Shown: positions 13,284 through 21,033 of the stretch, piece by piece
Position numbering within the stretch: the first letter of the stretch is position 1
How the letters are laid out: each line of letters opens with the position of its first letter
Assembly: GCA_963618015.1 (NCBI GenBank)
Contig: CAVEQS010000020.1
Coordinates: 1 to 45,071, forward strand
DNA: 45,071 bases
Reading direction: 5' to 3'
Source: Apopatocola sp963618015
GTDB taxonomy: Bacteria; Bacillota; Clostridia; Oscillospirales; Oscillospiraceae
Program-made: the position numbers and the translations under genes
Notes under the pieces: generated by a model
Told to the model about the DNA's origin: nothing
Database searches by the model: none
What the model saw: only the letters and a program-made list of their open reading frames with translations

Positions 13284-14508
13284 AGCTGCAGCCGGAGCGG
13301 GAACAATACGAAAAAAGACGGTGACCCGTAACGGGAAGCAATATTCTTTCTGGGAAGCTCGGATTACTACCGGCAAGGATGGGCAGGGGCGGCAGATTCA
13401 GCGCTCTTTTTCCGGAAAAACACAAAAAGAAGTCCGGGAAAAGATGCAGGCTGCTGCCGTGGAGATAACCGACGGCGCATATATCGCCCCAGCCAAAATG
13501 ACCGTGGGGGAATGGCTCGACGCATGGAGCGGGGAATACCTGAACAGCGTTAAGCCGATGACGGCGGAGTCCTATAAGAAGAACATCCGCGTGCATATCA
13601 AGCCCGCTCTCGGCGCGGTCAAGCTCTCTGCACTTTCTGCCGTTGATGTCCAGAAATTCTATAACGCGCTTGTGCGGGATGGGTACACGGTCACGCGGAC
13701 GGTGAGCGGGAAAAAGGTCACAGTGCAAAAGCCGCTTTCTCCGAAGAGCATCAAGAACATACACGGCACGCTTCACAAGGCGCTGGAAAAGGCCGTCGCG
13801 CTCGGCTATATCAAATTCAATCCGGCAGATCATCCCGATTTGCCACGGATCGAGAAGCACGAAATAAAGCCCCTCGACGACGAAGAGATCAACAAGTTTC
13901 TCTCTGCCATCCGGGGACACCAATTTGAAACGCTGTACACCGTTACGCTGTTTACCGGCATGAGACAGGCGGAAGTATTGGGGCTTTCGTGGGATTGCGT
14001 GGATTTCGAGCGGGGGACGATCCTTGTGAAGCAGCAGCTCCAGCAATACGGGACTACGGGCGGAAAGTATGTACTGAACACAACAAAAAATAGCCGGTGG
14101 CGTACTATCGCCCCGGCGGAATATGTTATGAAGCTGTTGCGGCACAGACAGGCCGAGCAGATACAAGACCGCTTCAAAGCCGGTTCTGCTTGGGATAACC
14201 CGCTTGATCTCGTATTCACAAACGCGCTGGGCGGCTGTCTGTGCGCCCCGACGGTTTATACCAACTTCAAGAAGATCGCGGCCTCTATCGGTCTCCCTGC
14301 GGCAAGATTTCGCGATCTTCGACATTCATACGCAGTTGCCGCGATCCGCTCCGGGGATGACATCAAGACGGTGCAGGAAAATCTCGGCCACCACACAGCG
14401 GCCTTTACGCTGGATGTATACGGCCACGTCACGGAGCAGATGAAGCGGGAAAGTTCCGCCCGGATGGATGCCTTTATTTCCACGCTGAAAGAGGCGAAAA
14501 ACGCTTGA
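13273..14508 (+). CDS. int: Tyrosine integrase of the tRNA-Ser element
   Basis: 411 residues from ATG 13273 (GGAGGAAG upstream), overlapping the repressor gene by 11 bp. The order is a three-strand arm-site binding N-terminus (about 8-65), a core-binding SAM-like domain (75-180), and a catalytic domain with R231 (TGMRQAE), K272 (TTKNSR), R350, H373 (LGHH) and nucleophile Y383 (DVYGH). The usual H of the H-x-x-R box is Arg (R347 in FRDLRHS). The gene ends 91 bp from the attR core in the tRNA-Ser gene, the normal position. It joins the circular element to the 3' end of tRNA-Ser. Confidence 0.95.
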   Translation: MPNKAAAGAGTIRKKTVTRNGKQYSFWEARITTGKDGQGRQIQRSFSGKTQKEVREKMQAAAVEITDGAYIAPAKMTVGEWLDAWSGEYLNSVKPMTAESYKKNIRVHIKPALGAVKLSALSAVDVQKFYNALVRDGYTVTRTVSGKKVTVQKPLSPKSIKNIHGTLHKALEKAVALGYIKFNPADHPDLPRIEKHEIKPLDDEEINKFLSAIRGHQFETLYTVTLFTGMRQAEVLGLSWDCVDFERGTILVKQQLQQYGTTGGKYVLNTTKNSRWRTIAPAEYVMKLLRHRQAEQIQDRFKAGSAWDNPLDLVFTNALGGCLCAPTVYTNFKKIAASIGLPAARFRDLRHSYAVAAIRSGDDIKTVQENLGHHTAAFTLDVYGHVTEQMKRESSARMDAFISTLKEAKNA

Positions 14509-14516
14509 TTTGAAGC

Positions 14517-14541
14517 TGGTAAGGGAAAACATAAGGGAAAA
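14517..14541. repeat. Right copy of 25-bp direct repeat
   Basis: Identical to 6331-6355. It begins nine bases after the integrase stop and holds TAAGGGAAAA twice. Candidate arm-type site. Confidence 0.6.
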
Positions 14542-14561
14542 CAGCCGAAAAAGAGCATAGA

Positions 14562-14596
14562 AAAAACCCTGTATCCATTGAGAATACAGGGTTTTT
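14562..14596. terminator. Bidirectional terminator at the right end of the element
   Basis: AAAAACCCTGTAT / ATACAGGGTTTTT with a 9-base loop, T-runs in both directions. It ends integrase transcripts (+) and, four bases from the CCA end, tRNA-Ser transcripts (-), replacing the tRNA terminator displaced to 6153-6190. Confidence 0.85.
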
Positions 14597-14599
14597 CGT

Positions 14600-14622
14600 T
14601 GGCGGAGAAGGAGGGATTCGAA
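14600..14622. repeat. attR: 23-bp repeat within the tRNA-Ser 3' end
   Basis: Identical to 6194-6216. It includes CCA, the acceptor 3' strand and T-arm bases. Confidence 0.9.
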
Positions 14623-14692
14623 CCCTCGATACCCTTATGGGGTATACACGATTTCCAATCGTGCGCGCTCGACCGGGCTACGCGACTTCTCC
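14600..14692 (-). tRNA. tRNA-Ser (anticodon GGA)
   Basis: A 93-nt gene on the minus strand with encoded CCA. The acceptor GGAGAAG (14686-14692) pairs with CTTCTCC before the discriminator G and CCA. The anticodon loop contains TTGGAAA (anticodon GGA, serine TCC/TCT), there is a long variable arm typical of serine tRNAs, and the T-loop has GGTTCGAATC. The gene is intact even though the element is integrated at its 3' end, because the element supplies the same bases. Confidence 0.97.
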
Positions 14693-14731
14693 ATAGCGGT
14701 CAAACTGAAATCTATTCAATTCAGCTTGTCT

Positions 14732-14760
14732 ACTATAGCAAATGCGCGCGGCAAAGTCAA
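14732..14760 (-). promoter_or_regulatory. Promoter of tRNA-Ser
   Basis: Minus strand: TTGACT (14755-14760), 17-base spacer, TATAGT (14732-14737). The -35 lies inside the hairpin GCGCGGCAAAGTC/GACTTTGCCGCGC (14746-14777) that probably terminates der, so the two share sequence. Confidence 0.65.
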
Positions 14761-14798
14761 GAGCGACTTTGCCGCGCACGGAGATTTTTTCAAATTTT

Positions 14799-16133
14799 TC
14801 AGTTATCCTCGCGGTCGCCCTTCTGGCGGATGGTGATGCGGATGGGCGTGCCCTCCAGGCCGAAGGTCGAGCGGATCTGGTTTTCGATATACCGCTGATA
14901 GGAGAAGTGGAAGAGCTCCCGGCTGTTGCAGAAGATGACGAAGTGCGGCGGGCGAGTGCCGGTCTGGGTCATATAATAGATCTTCAGGCGGCGTCCCTTG
15001 TCGGACGGCGGCTGCACGCGCGCCTGCGCGTCGGCAAGAACGTCGTTGAGAAGACCGGTCGTGATGCGCATGGAGCTCTGGTCGTTCACGAAGTTCACAA
15101 GCTCGAAAATACGCTCGGTGCGCTGGCCGGTGAGCGCAGAGATGAAGAGGACGGGCGCATACGTCATGAACGAGAGATCGCGGTAAACATCCTTGCGCAT
15201 TTTGTCCATCGTGTGGGTGTCCTTCTCGACCAGATCCCACTTGTTCACCACAATGATGCTTGCCTTGCCCGCTTCATGGGCGAGACCGGCGATCTTGGTG
15301 TCCTGCTCCGTGACGCCCTCGCGTGCGTCGATCATGATGAGGCACACGTCCGCGCGCTCAATGGCGAGCTGCGCACGCATGACGGAAAACTTCTCGATCC
15401 GGTCGTCCACCTTGGACTTGCGGCGGATGCCGGCGGTGTCGATGAAGATATACTTGCCGTATTTGTTCTCGAGCCGGGTGTCCACGGCGTCGCGCGTTGT
15501 GCCGGCCATGTCCGCGACGATGACGCGGTTTTCCCCGAGCACGAGATTGACGAGCGAGGACTTGCCGACGTTCGGCTTGCCGATGACGGCAACGCGGATG
15601 AGGTCTTCCTCTTCCTCGCCCTCTTCCTCGGGCGGGAAGTTCTCGATGCAGGCGTCGAGCATTTCGTCTGTGCCGTGACCGTGGATGGCCGAGAGCGCGA
15701 TCGGATCGCCGAGACCGAGCGAATAAAACTCATAGATGCCCGGGTCGACCTGGCCGACAGAGTCCATCTTGTTCACGCACAGCACGACCGGCTTGCGCGA
15801 GCGCTTGAGCATCGCGGCGACTTCCTGATCGGCAGCGGTGACGCCGGTGCCAATCTCGGTCACGAACACGATCACGTCCGCGGAGTTGATGGCGATCTCC
15901 GCCTGCTCGCGCATAAAGAGCAGAATTTCGCTGTCGGCCGTCGGCTCGATGCCGCCGGTGTCAACGATGTCAAAGGTGCGCCCCGCCCATTCGCACTCGG
16001 CGTACAGACGGTCGCGCGTCACGCCGGGGGTGTCCTCCACGATGGAGAGACGCTTCCCGCACAGACGGTTGAAAAGCAGGGATTTGCCCACGTTGGGGCG
16101 GCCGACAATAGCGACCAGAGGTCGTTTAGCCAT
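14799..16133 (-). CDS. der: GTPase Der (EngA), ribosome assembly
   Basis: 444 residues, the usual length. Two GTPase domains follow each other: the first with GRPNVGKS at 11-18, DTPGVT and NKMD, the second with GKPNVGKS near residue 180, DTAG and NKWD; a C-terminal KH-like domain ends with the basic tail. Der binds the large ribosomal subunit and is needed for its maturation. An acidic insertion (PPEEEGEEEED) joins the two domains. It lies 26 bp downstream of the DUF512 gene on the same strand, a common pairing in Clostridia. Confidence 0.97.
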   Translation of the reverse strand: MAKRPLVAIVGRPNVGKSLLFNRLCGKRLSIVEDTPGVTRDRLYAECEWAGRTFDIVDTGGIEPTADSEILLFMREQAEIAINSADVIVFVTEIGTGVTAADQEVAAMLKRSRKPVVLCVNKMDSVGQVDPGIYEFYSLGLGDPIALSAIHGHGTDEMLDACIENFPPEEEGEEEEDLIRVAVIGKPNVGKSSLVNLVLGENRVIVADMAGTTRDAVDTRLENKYGKYIFIDTAGIRRKSKVDDRIEKFSVMRAQLAIERADVCLIMIDAREGVTEQDTKIAGLAHEAGKASIIVVNKWDLVEKDTHTMDKMRKDVYRDLSFMTYAPVLFISALTGQRTERIFELVNFVNDQSSMRITTGLLNDVLADAQARVQPPSDKGRRLKIYYMTQTGTRPPHFVIFCNSRELFHFSYQRYIENQIRSTFGLEGTPIRITIRQKGDREDN

Positions 16134-16159
16134 AATGGAAAATCCTCCTTTCGGGGGTG

Positions 16160-17446
16160 TTAAAGTTCTTCAAAGCGCATCGCAGCGAGCAGCTCCGCGC
16201 CGTCCACCTCGAGCGGGATGACCGGCACGCCGAGCTCGCGCGAGAGATCTTCGGGCGTGAGATCGTCAAGAAATACGCCCTCGTTGTGGCGCAGCATGGT
16301 TTTTGGGATATATACCCGCTCGCCAAGCTCCTTATCCCGGAGATGGCGGAGAATGTCCCGCCCGGTGAGCAGCCCGGCGACCTCGATGGTGTGGCCGAAA
16401 AAGTCGTTCGGGATGCCGTAGACCGTGCCGTTTGCCCCGGCCTTTTCCACGAGCGCGCGCAGATACGGCTCGGCGGCCTTGCCGGTCGCGATAGAGAAGC
16501 GCGGCGTTTCCTTCCGGTCGGACTCGTCTTCGAGCGAGAGCGCGAGATCGAATTCCGTTTCGAGCAGACGCAGCATGCCTACGCCGTTTTCGAGCTGGGC
16601 ATAGTCCTCGTAATATTCGTCCTCCGGCAGGGGAAGCTGGGCGCGGAGATACATCTCATCGCTGCAATAGAAAATATGGCTGCCGTATTTTTCAAAGCAC
16701 TCTGCGGCAAAGGCCTCTACCTGCGCAATTGTTGCGCGGGCCTGTTCGAGCGTATAAGGGGAGAGCGGCGTGAGCTTTTCGCGATGGCAGGTGAGCCCCA
16801 CCGGCACGATGGAAACACTGCTCACGTGCGGATAAAGTCCGGCAAGATCTTCCAGAGAGCGCTGCAGCGCCGCGCCGTCGTTCCAGCCGGGCACGGCGAC
16901 GATCTGGCACTCCATAAAAATGCCCGCTGCGGCGAACCGGTTCAGGATATCCATGATCTCTTTTCCACGCGGATTGCCGATGAGTTTTGCGCGCAGCTCC
17001 GGATCGGTCGCATGCACGGAAATGTTCAGCGGGCTTACCTTCAAATCGCAGATGCGCTGCAATTCGCGCTCGGAGAGGTTCGTACAGGTGATATAATTCC
17101 CCGTCAGGAACGAAAGACGTGCGTCATCATCCTTAAAATAGAGCGTTTTGCGCAGTCCGCGCGGCAGCTGGTCGATGAAACAGAAGATGCACCGGTTGGA
17201 GCAGCCCGTCGGCTTGTCCATCAGGTACGTTTCAAAGTTCAGCCCGAGATCCTCACCCTCTTTTTTGCGGATGTGGATCTTGCCTGCGTCCCGGAATTCC
17301 AGCGTGAGCGAGCGGTCGTACGCCCAGTATTTATAATCGAGCACGTCGTGGATCTCGTGCCGGTTGATATAACGCAATTCGTCTCCGGGGAAGACCCTGC
17401 CCTCCAGCCGAGAGCCGGGATCTATCGACGAGATCGTGTTGTACAT
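16160..17446 (-). CDS. DUF512 protein: PDZ-like and radical-SAM-type iron-sulfur enzyme
   Basis: 428 residues. The N-terminal about 60 residues are PDZ-like (GSRLEGRVFPGDELRYINRH). Then comes a radical-SAM-type cluster motif C82-x3-C86-x2-C89 (GCSNRCIFCFID), a TIM-barrel region with GNYITCTNLSE and LNISVHATDPELR, and the C-terminal DUF512 part. The family is conserved in Clostridia beside der; its substrate is not established. The cluster should bind 4Fe-4S and cleave S-adenosylmethionine, but that is family inference. Confidence 0.9.
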   Translation of the reverse strand: MYNTISSIDPGSRLEGRVFPGDELRYINRHEIHDVLDYKYWAYDRSLTLEFRDAGKIHIRKKEGEDLGLNFETYLMDKPTGCSNRCIFCFIDQLPRGLRKTLYFKDDDARLSFLTGNYITCTNLSERELQRICDLKVSPLNISVHATDPELRAKLIGNPRGKEIMDILNRFAAAGIFMECQIVAVPGWNDGAALQRSLEDLAGLYPHVSSVSIVPVGLTCHREKLTPLSPYTLEQARATIAQVEAFAAECFEKYGSHIFYCSDEMYLRAQLPLPEDEYYEDYAQLENGVGMLRLLETEFDLALSLEDESDRKETPRFSIATGKAAEPYLRALVEKAGANGTVYGIPNDFFGHTIEVAGLLTGRDILRHLRDKELGERVYIPKTMLRHNEGVFLDDLTPEDLSRELGVPVIPLEVDGAELLAAMRFEEL

Positions 17447-17519
17447 AGGGTATAGCTCCTCCGAGAAAGTTCTTCATAGCAAAAGAAGAGGGGGCAAAGC
17501 CTCCTCTTCTTAAGCTCGG

Positions 17520-17711
17520 TTACTTTTTCTCCTCGTCTACCTTGAGAACCTGACGGCCATCGTAAGAGCCGCAGGCCTTGCAGGCCCGGTGGGGGAGCTT
17601 GAAAGCGCCGCACTGGGGGCACTTGACCAGAGCGGGAGCGGTGAGCTTCCAGTTGCTGCCGCGTCTCTTGTCGCGTCTGGTACGGCTGACTTTACTCTTG
17701 GGGACTGCCAT
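17520..17711 (-). CDS. rpmF: 50S ribosomal protein L32
   Basis: 63 residues starting MAVPKSKVSRTRRDKRRGSN, the L32 signature. Four Cys (31, 34, 44, 47) form the zinc-binding CxxC...CxxC version of L32, which Bacillota lose or replace under zinc shortage. It is located 43 bp downstream of the yceD-type gene, the classic order. Confidence 0.98.
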   Translation of the reverse strand: MAVPKSKVSRTRRDKRRGSNWKLTAPALVKCPQCGAFKLPHRACKACGSYDGRQVLKVDEEKK

Positions 17712-17754
17712 GGTGACACCTCCTCGTACTTTGGCTGCTTTGAACAGCGCATAA

Positions 17755-18249
17755 TCATGGTTTATCGTCCAACAGCTGTTCCAAAACAGCCAGTCTTGGA
17801 TCCGATCCTTTCCTGCAATCGCAGGGACCTTCGTTGAGATTCTTGCCGCAGCGGGAGCAGAGTCCCTTGCAGTCGGCCCGGCAAAGAAACCGGGTGTCCA
17901 TGTTCAGGATGAACACGGTCTCCAGCAGCTCCTCCAGATCGAGCTCGTCGCCCTCCAGCAGGAAATAATCGGGGTTTTCCTCGTCCTGCAATTCGGGCGC
18001 GAGCAGGATATCGAGCGGATAACTCACTTCCCGGTCAAACTCGGCGGCGCACCGGTCGCACACACAGTGCATCGCGGCGGAGAGCGTGCCCCGCAGCGTT
18101 AGAGCGCCGGCGTTGTTCACGATGAAGCCCTCGCCCACGGGGGCGGCGGTGTAGGAGAGAACGGCGGGAAAATCCAGCCGGTCAGTGGAAAGCTCACACC
18201 GGAAGGGCAGCCGCGAGCCGGGATTCAGGAGAAGTTCGTGGAGATTCAT
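17755..18249 (-). CDS. yceD: YceD/DUF177 protein, 23S rRNA accumulation
   Basis: 164 residues. The core of the YceD family is present (GTLSAAMHCVCDRCAAEFDR), and the C-terminus carries a second Cys cluster (CRADCKGLCSRCGKNLNEGP, then CDC), so both metal sites look intact. In other bacteria YceD is needed for normal 23S rRNA levels and is co-transcribed with rpmF; here the order is yceD-rpmF. A strong promoter lies 41 bp upstream of ATG 18249. Confidence 0.9.
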   Translation of the reverse strand: MNLHELLLNPGSRLPFRCELSTDRLDFPAVLSYTAAPVGEGFIVNNAGALTLRGTLSAAMHCVCDRCAAEFDREVSYPLDILLAPELQDEENPDYFLLEGDELDLEELLETVFILNMDTRFLCRADCKGLCSRCGKNLNEGPCDCRKGSDPRLAVLEQLLDDKP

Positions 18250-18289
18250 GTTGATTCCAATCCTCTGTCAGCATCTCACAAGCCTACCT

Positions 18290-18318
18290 ATTATATATGA
18301 GCATTTCTGTATTGTCAA
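18290..18318 (-). promoter_or_regulatory. Consensus promoter of yceD-rpmF
   Basis: Minus strand: TTGACA (18313-18318), 17-base spacer, TATAAT (18290-18295). Both hexamers are perfect. Confidence 0.9.
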
Positions 18319-18436
18319 CAGAAAAATCAACGGAAGATTCCTTTTTCCGCGGAAAAGCAGGCACAAGATATAGTATCACACTCCGGCGGAAAATACCAGA
18401 GAAAACGATAAAAAAGATTTATCTCCTGTTTATCTC

Positions 18437-18465
18437 TTGCCGAAAGACGAACCCTCTGTTATAAT
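18437..18465 (+). promoter_or_regulatory. Promoter of the MATE-RluA operon
   Basis: TTGCCG (18437-18442), 17-base spacer, TATAAT (18460-18465), 42 bp before ATG 18508. Confidence 0.75.
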
Positions 18466-18507
18466 ACTCTGTCACGAATTAACAAAAAAAGCGAGGAATC
18501 TATACTC

Positions 18508-19890
18508 ATGGAGGAAACAAACAGCCTGGCCCGCTCCCGGCGCATGGGCGAAATGCCGGAGGGAAAGCTTCTGTTTTCGATGGCGGTGCCCATGATGCTC
18601 TCGATGCTGGTGCAGGCGCTTTACAATATTGTTGACAGCGTATACGTTGCGAAGGTGTCGGAAGACTGCCTTTCGGCGCTATCGCTCGCGTTCCCGGCGC
18701 AGAACATTCTCATCGGCTTTGCCACCGGCACGGGCGTCGGCGTTTCAACGCTGCTCTCCCGCGCGCTCGGCAGCCGGGACAGTAAGCTTGCCAACCGCGT
18801 GGCGGGCAACAGCATGTTCCTCTGCCTGTGCTGTTGGGCTGTCATGGCGATTTTCGGCATCTTCTTTGCCGACGCCTTTATCCATTCGCAGACGGACATC
18901 GAGTCCATCCGCGCCTACGGAGACTCGTATCTGCGCATCGTCACCATCGGCTCGATCTTCGTGTATTTTGAGATCAACTTTGAGCGCCTGCTCCAGTCCA
19001 CGGGGCAGACGAAGCTTTCCATGTGGGCGCAGATGATCGGCGCGGTGGCGAACATCATCCTCGACCCGTTCTTCATCTACGGCTGGTGCGGTCTGCCCGC
19101 GATGGGCACCGCCGGCGCGGCCATCGCCACGGTCATCGGCCAGGCACTCGGTGCGCTCGCCGGAGCGTATTTCCACCACCGGCACAACAAAGAGGTCAGC
19201 ATCCGTCTTGCCGACTGCCGCCCGAACGGGCACATCATCCTCGATATCTACCGTATCGGCTTCCCGTCCATCCTCATGGTCGGCATCGGTTCGATTACGA
19301 ACTATCTCATGAACCGCATCCTCATGGCGTTCACGTCCACGGCGGTCGCGGTCTACGGCGCATACTTCAAGCTGCAGAGCTTTTTCTTCATGCCGGTATT
19401 CGGCCTGAATAACGGCATCGTCCCCATCGTCGGCTACAACTACGGCGCACGCAAAAAGGAGCGCATTTACCGCACGATCCGCTATGGCGTGCTGTTTGCC
19501 GTATGCATCCTCATCGTCGGACTGCTGCTCTTTGAAATGATCCCCGGCGTGCTGCTGCTGGCGTTCTCCCCGTCGGAGAACATGCTCGCCATCGGCATTC
19601 CCGCGCTGCGCAAGATCGCCCTCCATTTCCCAATCGCCGGGTTCTGCATCGTGGGCGGCTCGATCTGTCAGGCGCTCGGAAAGAGCCTCTATTCGTTCTT
19701 CACATCGGTGATGCGCCAGATCGTGGCTCTCATCCCCGCGGCGTATCTCCTGTCGCTGACCGGAAATGTCGGCAATGTATGGTGGTGCTTCCCGATTGCA
19801 GAGGTCATGTCGGCGCTTGCCACAGCGTTCTTCCTGCGCCGCGCGCTGCGCGATATGGACCGGCAGCTGACGCTCACGGAGGGGCAATGA
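18508..19890 (+). CDS. MATE-family efflux transporter
   Basis: 460 residues, the usual length, with twelve hydrophobic helices in two matching halves. It starts with MGEMPEGKLLFSMAVPMMLS, and the motif SMLVQALYNIVDSVYVAKVS is typical of the DinF/MepA-like Na+ or H+ driven multidrug branch. It exports toxic or cationic compounds across the cytoplasmic membrane; the substrate cannot be read from sequence. The ribosome site is GAGGAA. Its stop overlaps the start of the RluA gene (ATGA). Confidence 0.9.
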   Translation: MEETNSLARSRRMGEMPEGKLLFSMAVPMMLSMLVQALYNIVDSVYVAKVSEDCLSALSLAFPAQNILIGFATGTGVGVSTLLSRALGSRDSKLANRVAGNSMFLCLCCWAVMAIFGIFFADAFIHSQTDIESIRAYGDSYLRIVTIGSIFVYFEINFERLLQSTGQTKLSMWAQMIGAVANIILDPFFIYGWCGLPAMGTAGAAIATVIGQALGALAGAYFHHRHNKEVSIRLADCRPNGHIILDIYRIGFPSILMVGIGSITNYLMNRILMAFTSTAVAVYGAYFKLQSFFFMPVFGLNNGIVPIVGYNYGARKKERIYRTIRYGVLFAVCILIVGLLLFEMIPGVLLLAFSPSENMLAIGIPALRKIALHFPIAGFCIVGGSICQALGKSLYSFFTSVMRQIVALIPAAYLLSLTGNVGNVWWCFPIAEVMSALATAFFLRRALRDMDRQLTLTEGQ

Positions 19891-20867
19891 AGGAATTTAC
19901 CATTGGCCGCAACGACGCCGGGCAGCGGCTTGACCGGTTCGTGAGCAAGGCGGCGCCGCTCATCCCGGAATCGCTTCTGCAAAAGACGCTGCGGAAAAAG
20001 GACATCAAGATCAACGGCCGCCCCGCGAAGGGCGAGGCGCGCCTTGCCGAGGGCGACACGGTGCGCGTGTATCTCCCGGACGTATTTTTTGAAGCGCCGC
20101 GGGAGGAAAATGCCTGGCGCAAGATCACAGCGCCCCGGCTCGATATCGTCTACGAGGACGAGAACATCCTGCTCGTGGACAAAAAGCCCGGCGTTCTCTG
20201 CCACAGCGCGGGGGAGTGGAGCTGGAACACGCTCATTGCGAACATCCAGGCGTATCTCCGCGCCAAGGGCGAGTGGGATCCCTCGCGCGAGAACAGCTTC
20301 GCGCCCGCGCTCTGCAACCGCATCGACCGCAACACCGGCGGCATCGTGATTGCTGCGAAAAACGCCGAGGCGCTGCGCATTATGGACGAGAAGGTCAAAA
20401 ACCGCGAGATCGAGAAGATCTATCTCGCCGCCGTTGTCGGCGTGCCGCGCCCCGCTGCCGGGCGGCTCGAGGGGTATCTCTTCAAGGACGCGAAGAACAA
20501 TCAGGTGTATGTATACGACACGCCCCGCACTGGCGCGAAAACCGCTGTGACAGAGTATAAAACGCTCGCATCCGACGGGCGCCTCACGCTCGTGGAGTGC
20601 CGCCTCATCACCGGGCGCACGCACCAGATCCGCGCGCAGTTCCGCCACGCCGGATGCCCGCTCCTCGGCGACGGAAAGTATGGCCGCGAGAAGGACAACC
20701 GCGCCTATGGCGAAAAGGGGCAGGCGCTCTGCTCGTGGCGGCTGCGGTTTGCCTTCGACACCCCCGCGGGGGCGCTCGAATATCTCAACGGAAAGAGCTT
20801 CCGGACCAAAACGCCGGAGTTCGTGGAAAAGTACTTCCCATCGTTCGCGGAATGCATAAAAATGTGA
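19887..20867 (+). CDS. RluA-family pseudouridine synthase
   Basis: 326 residues from ATG 19887, with GGAGGGG just upstream and a 4-bp overlap with the MATE gene. An S4-like RNA-binding domain (residues 12-65, ESLLQKTLRKKDIKINGRPA) precedes the catalytic domain with NRIDRNTGG (Asp147 as catalytic residue) and the RTHQIRAQFRHAGCPLLGD motif. It converts uridine to pseudouridine in rRNA or tRNA; the position is unknown. A second member lies at 33803. A terminator follows. Confidence 0.92.
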   Translation: MKEFTIGRNDAGQRLDRFVSKAAPLIPESLLQKTLRKKDIKINGRPAKGEARLAEGDTVRVYLPDVFFEAPREENAWRKITAPRLDIVYEDENILLVDKKPGVLCHSAGEWSWNTLIANIQAYLRAKGEWDPSRENSFAPALCNRIDRNTGGIVIAAKNAEALRIMDEKVKNREIEKIYLAAVVGVPRPAAGRLEGYLFKDAKNNQVYVYDTPRTGAKTAVTEYKTLASDGRLTLVECRLITGRTHQIRAQFRHAGCPLLGDGKYGREKDNRAYGEKGQALCSWRLRFAFDTPAGALEYLNGKSFRTKTPEFVEKYFPSFAECIKM

Positions 20868-20873
20868 AAAAAT

Positions 20874-20907
20874 TGCCGGAAACGACCCTTGTTTTCGGCA
20901 TTTTTTT
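20874..20907 (+). terminator. Terminator after the RluA gene
   Basis: TGCCGGAAAC / GTTTTCGGCA stem (one G-T pair), then seven T. A second small GCGCCG-TTTC-CGGCGC hairpin follows at 20908-20923. Confidence 0.85.
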
Positions 20908-20956
20908 GCGCCGTTTCCGGCGCGAAAAAATATTTGATTTGAAAAGGAAAATTGCA

Positions 20957-20985
20957 TTGACAAACCCCCTTGAAATCTATATGAT
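20957..20985 (+). promoter_or_regulatory. Promoter of the pot operon
   Basis: TTGACA (20957-20962), 17-base spacer, TATGAT (20980-20985), 49 bp before potA, with a small CGCGC-AAA-GCGCG hairpin in the leader. Confidence 0.85.
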
Positions 20986-21033
20986 TGGCCTAACGCGCAA
21001 AGCGCGAAAAATCGGGAAAAGAGGGGGAGGATA

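Larger units (their letters stand above)
6194..14622. mobile_element. 8.4-kb element integrated in tRNA-Ser(GGA); satellite-like
   Basis: Bounded by 23-bp direct repeats, one being the 3' end of an intact tRNA-Ser gene. Contents from right to left: tyrosine integrase, CI-like repressor, divergent AlpA/Xis-like gene, two winged-helix replication-type proteins, a four-unit palindrome array, a terminase-small-subunit-like HTH protein, a second repeat array, a Xis-like pair, a rightward run of tiny genes, a ribbon-helix-helix regulator and a structured mini-gene. No relaxase, conjugation, capsid or tail gene is seen. The architecture fits a phage satellite or minimal integrative element; which one is inference. 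Confidence 0.85.

Noticed and set aside
14742..16163. 473-codon plus-strand ORF opposite der
   Set aside because: Antisense shadow of an unmistakable Der GTPase.
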